A stretch of 64,000 nt of DNA from Paractinoplanes bogorensis (GTDB lineage: Bacteria; Actinomycetota; Actinomycetes; Mycobacteriales; Micromonosporaceae): the NCBI RefSeq assembly GCF_018829635.1, contig NZ_JAHKKG010000006.1, positions 646,908 to 710,907 of the forward strand, given 5' to 3'. The stretch's first letter is position 1. Every line of letters begins with the position of its first letter. A program made the position numbers and the translations under genes. The notes under the pieces were generated by a model. That model saw only the letters and a list, made by a program, of their open reading frames with translations. It did no database searches and was not told the origin of the DNA. Shown piece after piece: positions 32,573-39,596 of this stretch.

Positions 32573-34870
32573 TTGGCGTACGGGAAGCGGCATGCCCTGG
32601 CCCTGAGCGGCGGGCTGCTCCTGCTGGTCAACGCCGCTTGGCTGCTGATCGGGTTGCACCACGAGTGGTCCTACCCGATCCTCGGCTGGCTGCCTCTCCC
32701 GGCGAGTGCGGCCCTGGGGGCGTACGCGAGCTGGAAGGTCTCCCGCTCGCCGGGGCTGGACCGGGGGACCCGGCGGTTCTGGTGGCATCTGACCCTGGCC
32801 AGCGGCCTGTACGTCGTCGGCACGATCTCGAACACGGTGGACGCGGTCGCCGGGGAACCCACCCAGCGGATCGGTCTGATCACGACGCTCTGGTACCTCG
32901 CCACCATGGGCGTGGTGATCTGGGCGCTCCTGCGGTTGCCGTCCTGGCAGCGCACCCGGGGCGACTGGGTGCGCTTCCTGCTCGACTCGTGCGTCGTGCT
33001 GGTGGCCGGCGGCGCGTTCGTCTGGCAGTTCTCGATCCGGGGTCACCAGACGTGGATCACCGAGTCCGGTTCGGCCGGTGCCGTGCTCACCATGGTCTCG
33101 ATCGGGTTCGTTGCCGTGGTCACGTTCGTCAAGGTCGCGTTCGCCGGGGCCGGGCAGCTCGACCGGCGCGCCCTGCACATCCTGTCGGCCGGCAGTGCGA
33201 TCAGTGCCGCCTTCGGTGGCCTCACCCCGTTCCTGGCCGAGCACCCCACCCTCTCCAGCAGCTTCGTGGCGGTGCCGGTGGGGGCGCTCGGCGTGGTGCT
33301 GGCCGCCGGACGCCAGCTGCGCAGCGGCGGCCGGGCCCCCGCTCCGCGCCGGTCCCGGCGGATCAGCGTGGTGCCCTACGTGGCCGTGGTCGCCATGGAC
33401 GCGCTGCTGCTGTCGTCCGGCGACAGCACCGGCGTACGGATCAGCACGGCCCTGCTCACCGTGCTGGTCATGCTGCGCCAGGTGTACGCGCTGCGCGAGA
33501 ACCGGCGCCTGCTGAGCACTGTGGACACCAGCCTGACCCGGCTCCGCGAGACCCAGGACCAGCTGACCCACCAGGCCACCCACGACTCGCTCACCGGTGT
33601 CGGCAACCGCGCGCTGTTCGAGGAGACCGTCGACGTGCTGCTCGGTAACCGGACGCCGTTCCACGTGGCCCTGCTCGACATGGACGACTTCAAAAGCGTC
33701 AACGACCGGCTCGGCCACCACACCGGCGACTCCCTGCTGGTCGTGGTCAGCCGGCGCCTGCGGGCCGCGGTCGGCAGCGAGGGCATGGTGGCCCGGCTCG
33801 GCGGCGACGAATTCACCATCGTGCTGCGCGACGTCTCCGCCGTACGGGTGGAGGAGATCCTCGACCGGGTGCTGACCGAGCTGCGCGAACCGCCCCGGCT
33901 GGGCGCCGCCGTCCGCAGCGTGGCCAGCATCGGCGTGACCACCGCCCGCCCCGGGGACGCCGGCTCCGACCTGCTGCGCCGGGCCGACGTCGCCATGTAC
34001 GAGGCCAAGGCCCGCGGCGGCGACCGGCGGCACTGGTTCGACGCCGCGATGGACGAGCAGGCCCAGCGGACCGCCCGGCTCAGCGCCGACCTGCTCACCG
34101 CCCTCGACCGCGACGAGCTGTTCCTGCTCTACCAGCCCATCGTCGAACTGCCCAGCGGCCGTGCCACCGGCGTCGAGGTGCTGCTGCGCTGGCAGCACCC
34201 CACGCTGGGCCTGGTCTCGCCGGACGTCTTCATCCCCCTCGCGGAGCGCAACGGCCGCATCGTCGAGATCGGCCGCTGGGTGCTCGAGAACGCCTGCCGT
34301 CAGGCCGCCGCCTGGCATCGGCGCTTCGGCCCGCACGCCCCGTCCAAGATCAGCATCAACGTGTCCGCGCGCCAGTTGGCCGAGCCCGGCTTCGTGGGCG
34401 AGGTCGAAGACATTGTTTCCCGTACGGGCGTGGACCGCGCCTCGCTCCTCCTCGAGGTGACGGAGACCGCCGTTCTGGAAGCGGGCGCCCCGCTGGAGGC
34501 CGTCCGGGAACTGCGCGAGCGGGGTCTGCGGGTGGCCCTGGACGACTTCGGCACCGGCCAGTCGTCGCTGAGCCTGCTGCTCACCGTCCCGGTCGACGTC
34601 CTCAAGGTCGACAAGTCGTTCGTCAGCGGCGACGCGGCCGACCACGCGGGCGCGGTCATCGTCGAGCACCTGATCGGTTTCACCAACGGCCTGCGCATCG
34701 AGGCGGTGGCCGAGGGCGTCGAGACCGAGGACCAGGCGCACCGCCTGCACGCGGCCGGGTACTCGCTGGCCCAGGGCTACCTGTTCGGTCACCCGGCACC
34801 GGCCGCCGACATCGAGGCCGGCCTGCTCCCGGTGCCGCTCGCTCAGGCGGTGGCGGACCGGACCGCCTGA
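32573..34870 (+). CDS. Membrane GGDEF-EAL cyclic-di-GMP turnover protein
   Basis: A 765-residue protein with about eight to nine N-terminal helices (residues 10-310) related to those of the divergent neighbour, then GGDEF (RLGGDEFTIVL, intact) and EAL domains. The EAL signature is EVL in GVEVLLRWQHP; other phosphodiesterase residues are intact (NVSARQL, LEVTETAVLE, LDDFGTGQSSLSLL, KVDKSFV, AVAEGVETEDQAH, QGYLFGHP). It may be bifunctional. The rare TTG start is fixed by a perfect GGAGG 8 nt upstream (32560-32564). The pair of divergent cyclic-di-GMP genes probably arose from a shared membrane sensor ancestor. Confidence 0.92.
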   Translation: MAYGKRHALALSGGLLLLVNAAWLLIGLHHEWSYPILGWLPLPASAALGAYASWKVSRSPGLDRGTRRFWWHLTLASGLYVVGTISNTVDAVAGEPTQRIGLITTLWYLATMGVVIWALLRLPSWQRTRGDWVRFLLDSCVVLVAGGAFVWQFSIRGHQTWITESGSAGAVLTMVSIGFVAVVTFVKVAFAGAGQLDRRALHILSAGSAISAAFGGLTPFLAEHPTLSSSFVAVPVGALGVVLAAGRQLRSGGRAPAPRRSRRISVVPYVAVVAMDALLLSSGDSTGVRISTALLTVLVMLRQVYALRENRRLLSTVDTSLTRLRETQDQLTHQATHDSLTGVGNRALFEETVDVLLGNRTPFHVALLDMDDFKSVNDRLGHHTGDSLLVVVSRRLRAAVGSEGMVARLGGDEFTIVLRDVSAVRVEEILDRVLTELREPPRLGAAVRSVASIGVTTARPGDAGSDLLRRADVAMYEAKARGGDRRHWFDAAMDEQAQRTARLSADLLTALDRDELFLLYQPIVELPSGRATGVEVLLRWQHPTLGLVSPDVFIPLAERNGRIVEIGRWVLENACRQAAAWHRRFGPHAPSKISINVSARQLAEPGFVGEVEDIVSRTGVDRASLLLEVTETAVLEAGAPLEAVRELRERGLRVALDDFGTGQSSLSLLLTVPVDVLKVDKSFVSGDAADHAGAVIVEHLIGFTNGLRIEAVAEGVETEDQAHRLHAAGYSLAQGYLFGHPAPAADIEAGLLPVPLAQAVADRTA

Positions 34871-35367
34871 CGTCGCCGGGCCCACCGCTTGCGGTACTTC
34901 AGCCACAGCCCGTACCCGTACGCCACCAGGACCCCGAACCCCACCCACAACAGCAGCCGGAGAGTGAGTTTGTCCGCGGCGACGTCACACGCCGTACGGA
35001 AACCCACCAGGTCGGCGCCGGGTGGGCGATGCGGGAACAGAAGCGTCCCGCAGTCGCTGAAATCCCAGCCGACGGCCAGATACGTTCTCGTCAGCACCAT
35101 CGCGGCCGGGGTCAGCAGCAGGGCACCGGCCATCGACCGGTGGATCCACTGGCGGAACGAGTCCCGGCGGCCGGAGGCGATGCGCACCACCGTGCCGAGC
35201 GCCAGGCCCCCGATCAGCACCACCAGCGTGACCATCAGGGCCGTCGGGGACTGCGTCTTGTTGGAGTAGGGCGCCGAGAAGTTCCGGGTGGACAGGAAGA
35301 CGACCGCGGCCACCCCCACCACCAGGCCGCCGTCCAGCGCGATTCGGCGTCGTCGTTCCGGTGACAT
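34843..35367 (-). CDS. Small membrane protein, four helices
   Basis: A 174-residue membrane protein not assignable to a known family. Helices lie at about 12-30 (GGLVVGVAAVVFLS), 43-62 (ALMVTLVVLIGGLALG), 82-102 (AGALLLTPAAMVLTRTYLAV) and 143-165 (LLLWVGFGVLVAYGYGLWL). Two Cys in the outer loop (SDCGTLLFP and RTACDVAADK) could form a disulphide. The tail is strongly basic (KYRKRWARRRQ). The start is ATG 35367 with GGGAG upstream; longer N-terminal frames look non-coding. Its 3' end overlaps the GGDEF-EAL gene by 28 nt on the opposite strand. Confidence 0.72.
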   Translation of the reverse strand: MSPERRRRIALDGGLVVGVAAVVFLSTRNFSAPYSNKTQSPTALMVTLVVLIGGLALGTVVRIASGRRDSFRQWIHRSMAGALLLTPAAMVLTRTYLAVGWDFSDCGTLLFPHRPPGADLVGFRTACDVAADKLTLRLLLWVGFGVLVAYGYGLWLKYRKRWARRRQAVRSATA

Positions 35368-35462
35368 GAGCGCGCTCCCGCCGTGAGTCCGGTGCGCCCT
35401 GAGCGTAGGCCGGAGCCGATCACCGCGACTCGAAGATCGAGCCATCTGTACGTCGTACCGGC

Positions 35463-36285
35463 TCAGAAACCCCAGCGGGCACGCACCACACCGTCCGGGT
35501 CCGGCAGCACGGCGGCCATCAGCGGAGGACTCTCGCCGGCGTCCGCTTCGCCGACCTCGTCGAGCATGCGACTGGTGAGCCCACCGGTGCGGTCGAGCCC
35601 GACGAGTTCGGTGACCGCGTCACCCGGCAGCGACCCGAGCACGGCCGCCACGTCCGGGTCGAGGTCGGGCCAGACCAGAAGCCGGGCGCGCGGGGCCAAT
35701 CGCGCCCGGACCGGCTCGACCGACTCAGCGGTCAGCCGGTGCCATCGTGCGGCGTTCTGCACGTGACATTCCTCGAGAAGCACCGCTCCCCGCTGCTCGA
35801 TCAGGCGGCCCAGCTCGGCCCAGAACGCGGCGTCGGCCGGGCGCGGTGGCTTCCGGGCAGTCCCGGTGACTCCCGACGTACATGTACTGGTCCCAGCCGA
35901 CGTGCACCAGGAAGTCGGCGCCCGCTTCGAGCCGGCACCAGCCACCGTCGCCCCGAAGCATCGAACGTACGAGTTCCAAGGCGGTTTCCAAGCCGACCGG
36001 CGCGCCGTCGTGGTAGCCGTCCAGGTCGCCGCCGAACAGCTCGGCCAGACCGTCGAGACGCCCCGGATCGAGGCCGACGACCGACGGCACCGACGGTTCC
36101 CGGACCTGCAGCACGTCAACGCCGGACTCCGCGGCGAAGGCAGCCACCGTGGCCAGGTAGGCCGCCTCGATCGGCCCGTGATCGCTGTCGCTGTCCTCAT
36201 CGCCGATGTAGCGACCCTGCGCGTCCCGGTCGGCCGGGTCGTACTTGGTCACCCGCCAGGCGTACGGCGGCCGCGTTCCGTCCAC
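35463..36285 (-). pseudogene. Frameshifted conserved hypothetical gene
   Basis: The frame starting at GTG 36285 (or GTG 36252, VTKYDPADRDAQGRYIG) runs well to FLVHVGWDQYMYVGSHRDCPE and then loses sense near 35850. A second frame picks up at RPADAAFWAELGRLIEQRGAVLLEE and continues with ARWHRLTAESVEPVRARLAPRARLLVWPDLDPDVAAVL to the stop at 35463. From memory, actinobacterial relatives carry both halves in one protein of about 280-300 residues with about 25-30 extra residues at the junction, so a deletion plus frame change has probably inactivated it. A sequencing error is possible. TAGCCT lies 6 nt before GTG 36285, a leaderless-type start. Function unknown. Confidence 0.7.
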
Positions 36286-36313
36286 GCCGCGAGGCTACCG
36301 CCCGGGGCTCCCG

Positions 36314-36850
36314 TCAGAAGACCGGCTCGTTCATCGCCTGGCCGTCGCGCGGGTCGCTCGGCTCGTCGCTGCTCATCTCGCGCATGACCTGCTCTCCGTA
36401 GCGGTCCTCAGCGCGGAGAACGAGCGACGTGGTCGCAGCGGCCGGCCACACCTCGATCCGGTACGTCTCGACGAGCGGAGAGGTGCCGTCGATGTCGGTG
36501 TCCCGGCCGGCCGCGTACGCCCGGACGCGGTAGCTGCCACGTCCGGCGGTGCTGAGGGTGGTGCCTTCCGGGTCGTCGTCATAGGAGCGAACCCGCAGCT
36601 TCCCACGCCGGCTGCTCACACTGACTTCGACAATGCTCTCCCAGCCGTGCCCGGCATCCACCGGAGGCGCCGCGTCAAAGGCGCCCGTCCGCACAACAAT
36701 CCGTCCACTGTGAATGCCGGTCGAGACGAACGCACCGCCCCGGAACGGGTGGATGAGCCCGTTGCCCGACGGCGGCGGATCCAGGGGCCAGTCGAGATCG
36801 TCGTCGATGATGCCGAAGGCGTGGTAGCTGACGTGAAGCTCGGTGTCCAT
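36314..36850 (-). CDS. Hypothetical protein
   Basis: A 178-residue soluble protein with beta-rich composition that I do not recognise: MDTELHVSYHAFGIIDDD, FRGGAFVSTGIHSGRIVVRTG, GSYRVRAYAAGRDTD and YRIEVWPAAATTSLVLRAEDRYGEQ. The pattern (exposed acidic loops, short strands) is similar to small immunity-like or phage-derived proteins, without proof. I chose ATG 36850 because AGGGATCGC directly precedes it; the 36 residues upstream lack support. Located 28 nt upstream of the frameshifted gene on the same strand, in a stretch that looks like a decaying accessory island. Confidence 0.65.
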   Translation of the reverse strand: MDTELHVSYHAFGIIDDDLDWPLDPPPSGNGLIHPFRGGAFVSTGIHSGRIVVRTGAFDAAPPVDAGHGWESIVEVSVSSRRGKLRVRSYDDDPEGTTLSTAGRGSYRVRAYAAGRDTDIDGTSPLVETYRIEVWPAAATTSLVLRAEDRYGEQVMREMSSDEPSDPRDGQAMNEPVF

Positions 36851-36935
36851 GCGATCCCTGAGACGAGAGGTGGCCGCTGAGGCCCGCACAGCATAGGCAA
36901 AACCAAGCTCCGGAGATGCCCCGCCGAGGCCGTAC

Positions 36936-37127
36936 TCACGGGCGGCGGGAAGTACCACGCTCGTCGGTCGGGTGGTGGATCAGGCACTGGTGGAGTCGGC
37001 ACAGCAGGACCAGGTTATTTACGCTGGTTGGTGCAGTCGGTAGAGCGATGACGTGGCATGCGCCGGTCAAGCAGCCGGGGGTGAACGGTCTCGGCGAAGA
37101 GGCAGCGCCACCGTCGCGCAGGCACAC
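36936..37127 (-). pseudogene. Relic of a DUF222/HNH endonuclease gene
   Basis: The reverse strand encodes CLRDGGAASSPRPFTPGCLTG, then CHVIALPTAPTSVNNLVLLC, then RLHQCLIHHP. This aligns with the C-terminal HNH block of DUF222 nucleases, usually RDGGCxFPGCDRP..C..HHVI.WADGGPT.L.NLVLLCR.HH.LIHH. The first Cys pair and the first His of the HH pair are missing and the upstream frame is broken, so only a fossil of the nuclease domain remains. Such genes are often multi-copy in actinobacteria; a second eroded copy may lie near 38645. Confidence 0.7.
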
Positions 37128-37170
37128 GGCCAGCCGCGACGCGCCAAGCTCAAGGCGCTGGCAGAGCCAA

Positions 37171-37219
37171 GGGAGCGTCGGGCCGGCTGACTTCGGTCTT
37201 ACGCAAACTCAGCAGCAGT
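37171..37219. repeat. Diverged dispersed repeat, copy 1 (copy 2 at 38645-38689)
   Basis: GGGAGCGTCGGGCCGGCTGA followed by CTTCGGTCTTACGCAAACTC and AGCAGCAG matches 38645-38689 (GGGAGCACCAAGCCGGATGA, CTTCGGTTCGCAAACTCAGC, GGCAG), with a 4-nt gap in copy 2. Copy 1 lies just before the HNH relic on the reverse strand. It is probably a shared fragment of related, now eroded, genes. Confidence 0.65.
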
Positions 37220-37306
37220 TAGGGTGTCGCTCCAGCCCAAACGGCATCGGCCATTCGACTGGTAACACTTGCGGAACCCCTTGGTTTGTAGAGCAGGCTC
37301 AAGCCC

Positions 37307-37480
37307 ATGCTGACCAAGGATCAAAGCGCACAGCGCCTGCAGGACATGATTGATCAACTGCGTCACATGCGGGAACAGTGCGAACCTAAGTCGAACCAGA
37401 ATCCCCGGTACCTGCGGTACTCGAACGCGGTGTCAGCACTCCGCTGGATCATCGACGACATGGCTCACGAGCAGGCCTGA
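37307..37480 (+). CDS. Small 57-residue hypothetical protein
   Basis: A short frame starting MLTKDQSAQRLQDMIDQLRH and ending RWIIDDMAHEQA. It is amphipathic and helical, lacks the Arg/Pro/Gly excess of shadow frames in this genome, and has a reasonable but weak AGCAGG 9 nt before the ATG. Codon bias is lower in GC than the neighbours, in keeping with the accessory nature of this stretch. I do not recognise it. It could be a small phage or plasmid-type protein. Confidence is limited because no promoter or partner gene supports it. Confidence 0.42.
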   Translation: MLTKDQSAQRLQDMIDQLRHMREQCEPKSNQNPRYLRYSNAVSALRWIIDDMAHEQA

Positions 37481-37735
37481 TCCGAGGCGAGCGGATCGCG
37501 GCAATCATCAAGGACCCGTGCCGTTCGGGAGATCAACGAGCGGGGCCGTGGCGGTGCGTGCAACGTCTGATGACCTACTTCTGGTGGACGTGTCGTTCTT
37601 GCCGTGGCATACGTGTCGGCGAGCAACCCGCCCACCGGCTGAAGTCGGGAAGTTAGACCTGTCCGCGGGGCTTGCTGGCTCACCGGTCGACGCTCGGACA
37701 GCGGCAGATCCGGATATGGGAGTGGCTCGCTCACG

Positions 37736-38263
37736 TCACGTCGTGACAGCCGACGTACCTCCTTCGCGAACCCTCCTGAGCAGTATCTCGTCGAGGCTGG
37801 ATGCGACTCGCTGGAGCAAGGGCGCTCCCATTACGCAAATCGAGTTCTCCCAGGGATGGCCGAAAGTGCCATAGCGAAAGTCTTCGGCCACGTGAATGTT
37901 GTAGTCGCCGTCGGGCATCATGCTGGCTGGCCATCTCGGTCCGTCCTTGGCGGTCATGGCGTGCGGCCTGATCCGATAACAGTCGTGCTGCCAATCCAGA
38001 ATCAGCAGCGTCCCCTCGGTCGCCGTGCAGGCCCACAGTCCGTCATTGATGGCGTCGACCATGGCATCCAGCTTCGCGTAGCCCGGGTCGTCGTCGAGGC
38101 TTGCGAGGCTCCACGTAACCGAGTCGGCTGGTTCCTTGATCGCCGGCCAGGTGCGACTTGCCATACTGGGTCGAAACGCGAACTCGTGTCGGAAACGCCT
38201 CCACACCTGCTCGTACTCACCGTCCTCGAGCTTCTCCACGGCCGCCGCCATCAGTGCCGCCAC
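37736..38263 (-). CDS. DUF2716-family protein
   Basis: A 175-residue protein. The order of blocks FRHEFAFRPSMASRTWPAIKEPADSVTWSL, LLILDWQHDCYRIRPH, WPASMMPDGDYNIHVAEDFRYGTFGHPWENSICVMG fits the DUF2716 family as I know it. The role is unknown; members occur as small single-domain proteins in accessory regions, sometimes near toxin/immunity genes. Start uncertain: GTG 38263 gives the longest form, ATG 38251 is equally possible, and the conserved part begins at VEKLEDGEYEQVW. Surrounded by broken genes and non-coding sequence, so it is probably part of a horizontally acquired remnant. Confidence 0.75.
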   Translation of the reverse strand: MAALMAAAVEKLEDGEYEQVWRRFRHEFAFRPSMASRTWPAIKEPADSVTWSLASLDDDPGYAKLDAMVDAINDGLWACTATEGTLLILDWQHDCYRIRPHAMTAKDGPRWPASMMPDGDYNIHVAEDFRYGTFGHPWENSICVMGAPLLQRVASSLDEILLRRVREGGTSAVTT

Positions 38264-38779
38264 GCATGAGGAAAGCGTTCTCCGAAAACGGCAACGGCAA
38301 ATCGAGCCACCCCGTCATCTTCCCGCGAACGACGAGCCCACCTCCGGAAAATACGCGCACTCAACTCAGCAGATCCGGACGCCTCCCGCTGAAGAATCAA
38401 GGCGTTCGCTGGGCTTGCGATACTCCCAACTAGTGAGACCTTGGGTTGTGCAAGGCCGTCGGGCCGCCGTCAGTCCGAGAGGCGACGCTGGTCTCCGGCG
38501 GGTGGAGGTCGTTGTCTGGACAGTCGTAGCCGCCGTTGCGCAGGCTCGGGGCCGGCATCGCTCGGCAACGCGCCGACGGTGGATCAGCAGGATGCGGGCG
38601 GAGCAAGGCAGGCGCGGGCCGGGCAGCGGACAGCCGGCGCCCATGGGAGCACCAAGCCGGATGACTTCGGTTCGCAAACTCAGCGGCAGATGCGTGCGTT
38701 CGGCGAGGCGCGATCAGGCTCGCGGGTTCGGCATGGAATCTGATGGTCGCGCCTTTGGGGCGGCTGCGACCATGACGCG
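38264..38779. other. Non-coding/eroded interval
   Basis: No convincing gene in 516 bp. Several open frames exist but have Arg/Ser/Ala-rich shadow composition. The interval carries copy 2 of the diverged repeat (38645-38689). Local GC is lower around 38280-38450 than in the flanks, which fits an eroded foreign segment. Confidence 0.6.
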
Positions 38780-39208
38780 GTGAGTCAGTGCTTCGACGAT
38801 GTGACGACGGGGCAGACGCTGTGGAATCCGGCTACGACGGTGGCACAGCTGTTCTTCCGGATGACCGAGGCGCTCGCGCCTACGGTGGAGTTGCCGTGCG
38901 GGGTCGTGGACCTGGAGGCCGACGAGTACGCGATCGACCCGGTGGCTTTCGCCCTTTTCGTGGACGCGCTGGTTAGGCAATATCTGTCGTCGAACCATAC
39001 GATCTTCAAGGAGTTGCTGGCCGGATATCTGCCGGCGGCGGTGGTGATGGTCGAGCGCAGCGGACGAACGATTGCGGCGTTGACCGGGCCGATCGAGCGG
39101 TCGGCCGTGGCGATCTCGCTCGACGTCGATGCTTTCGAGCCGGAGGCCGGTCAGCGTGAGCTCATTCGTCTGGTGACCGTGGCGTCGCGGGCGATGCCGG
39201 CAGCCTGA
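38780..39208 (+). CDS. DUF6086-like hypothetical protein
   Basis: A 142-residue protein: GQTLWNPATTVAQLFFRMTEALAPTVELPCGVVDLEADEYAIDPVAFALFVDALV, then SSNHTIFKELLAGYLPAAVVMVERSGR. This resembles small actinobacterial DUF6086 proteins, for which no function is known. The GTG start has GACCAT 6 nt upstream, compatible with a leaderless transcript; no ribosome site is seen. The 3' end overlaps the convergent S24/S26-like gene by 47 nt. Confidence 0.68.
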   Translation: MSQCFDDVTTGQTLWNPATTVAQLFFRMTEALAPTVELPCGVVDLEADEYAIDPVAFALFVDALVRQYLSSNHTIFKELLAGYLPAAVVMVERSGRTIAALTGPIERSAVAISLDVDAFEPEAGQRELIRLVTVASRAMPAA

Positions 39209-39557
39209 GCCGTTTGTGCTCGGTTCGTGGTCGCGGTACACCATCGACAGCAGTGCAGATGCCGTAGACGCGGGCGTAGTTCGTCCAGCCGTTGACGCGG
39301 CCCCGGTTGTTGCTGATCTGCACGCGGCCGGCCGGGGCGTCGACGGCGGAGACCAGGTGCAGATAGGTGGTGCCGGCGACGCGGACCAGGACTATGTCGC
39401 CGGCTTCCAGCTTGGCCGGGTCGACCGGAGCGACCGTGACCAGCTGACGACTACGGATCAGCGGGACCATCGACGAACCGCTGGGCCGGAACTCGACCGT
39501 CTGTCCGCCGGCCACCCGGCCCGCGTGCGAATCCAGGGCTCCCATCAACGGAATCAT
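39162..39557 (-). CDS. S24/S26 (LexA/signal-peptidase fold) protein, probably catalytically altered
   Basis: A 131-residue protein with the LexA/signal-peptidase beta fold: FRPSGSSMVPLIRSRQLVTVAPVDPAKLEAGDIVLVRVAGTTYLHLVSAV. The Ser-Met pair of the S24/S26 active site is present (SSM), but at the place of the catalytic Lys (K in VKR of LexA) this protein has YLHLV, so His or Leu stands there and protease activity is doubtful. There is no transmembrane anchor and no DNA-binding domain. It could be a stand-alone regulator fragment or a diverged maturation protein. ATG 39557; the last 47 nt overlap the 38780 gene on the other strand. Confidence 0.68.
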   Translation of the reverse strand: MIPLMGALDSHAGRVAGGQTVEFRPSGSSMVPLIRSRQLVTVAPVDPAKLEAGDIVLVRVAGTTYLHLVSAVDAPAGRVQISNNRGRVNGWTNYARVYGICTAVDGVPRPRTEHKRLRLPASPATPRSPDE

Positions 39558-39596
39558 CGCGGAGGCGCCCCCACGAAGCGACCGAATTTACCGGTG

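Noticed and set aside
30184..33648. 1154-codon plus-strand frame
   Set aside because: Antisense to the kinase and GGDEF genes and out of frame in the GGDEF-EAL gene; composition is that of a shadow frame.
28778..34948. 2056-codon open frame on the minus strand
   Set aside because: It spans the kinase and GGDEF genes in a wrong frame; Arg/Gly/Pro/His-rich composition and overlap with well-supported genes show that it is open only because of high GC.
37350..37874. 174-codon plus-strand frame MINCVTCGNSANLSRTR
   Set aside because: Overlaps the small 57-residue gene and the DUF2716 gene, lacks a ribosome site and any recognisable pattern.
36936..38779. Insertion sequence or prophage
   Set aside because: No transposase, integrase, terminal inverted repeats or target duplications seen; only relic fragments.
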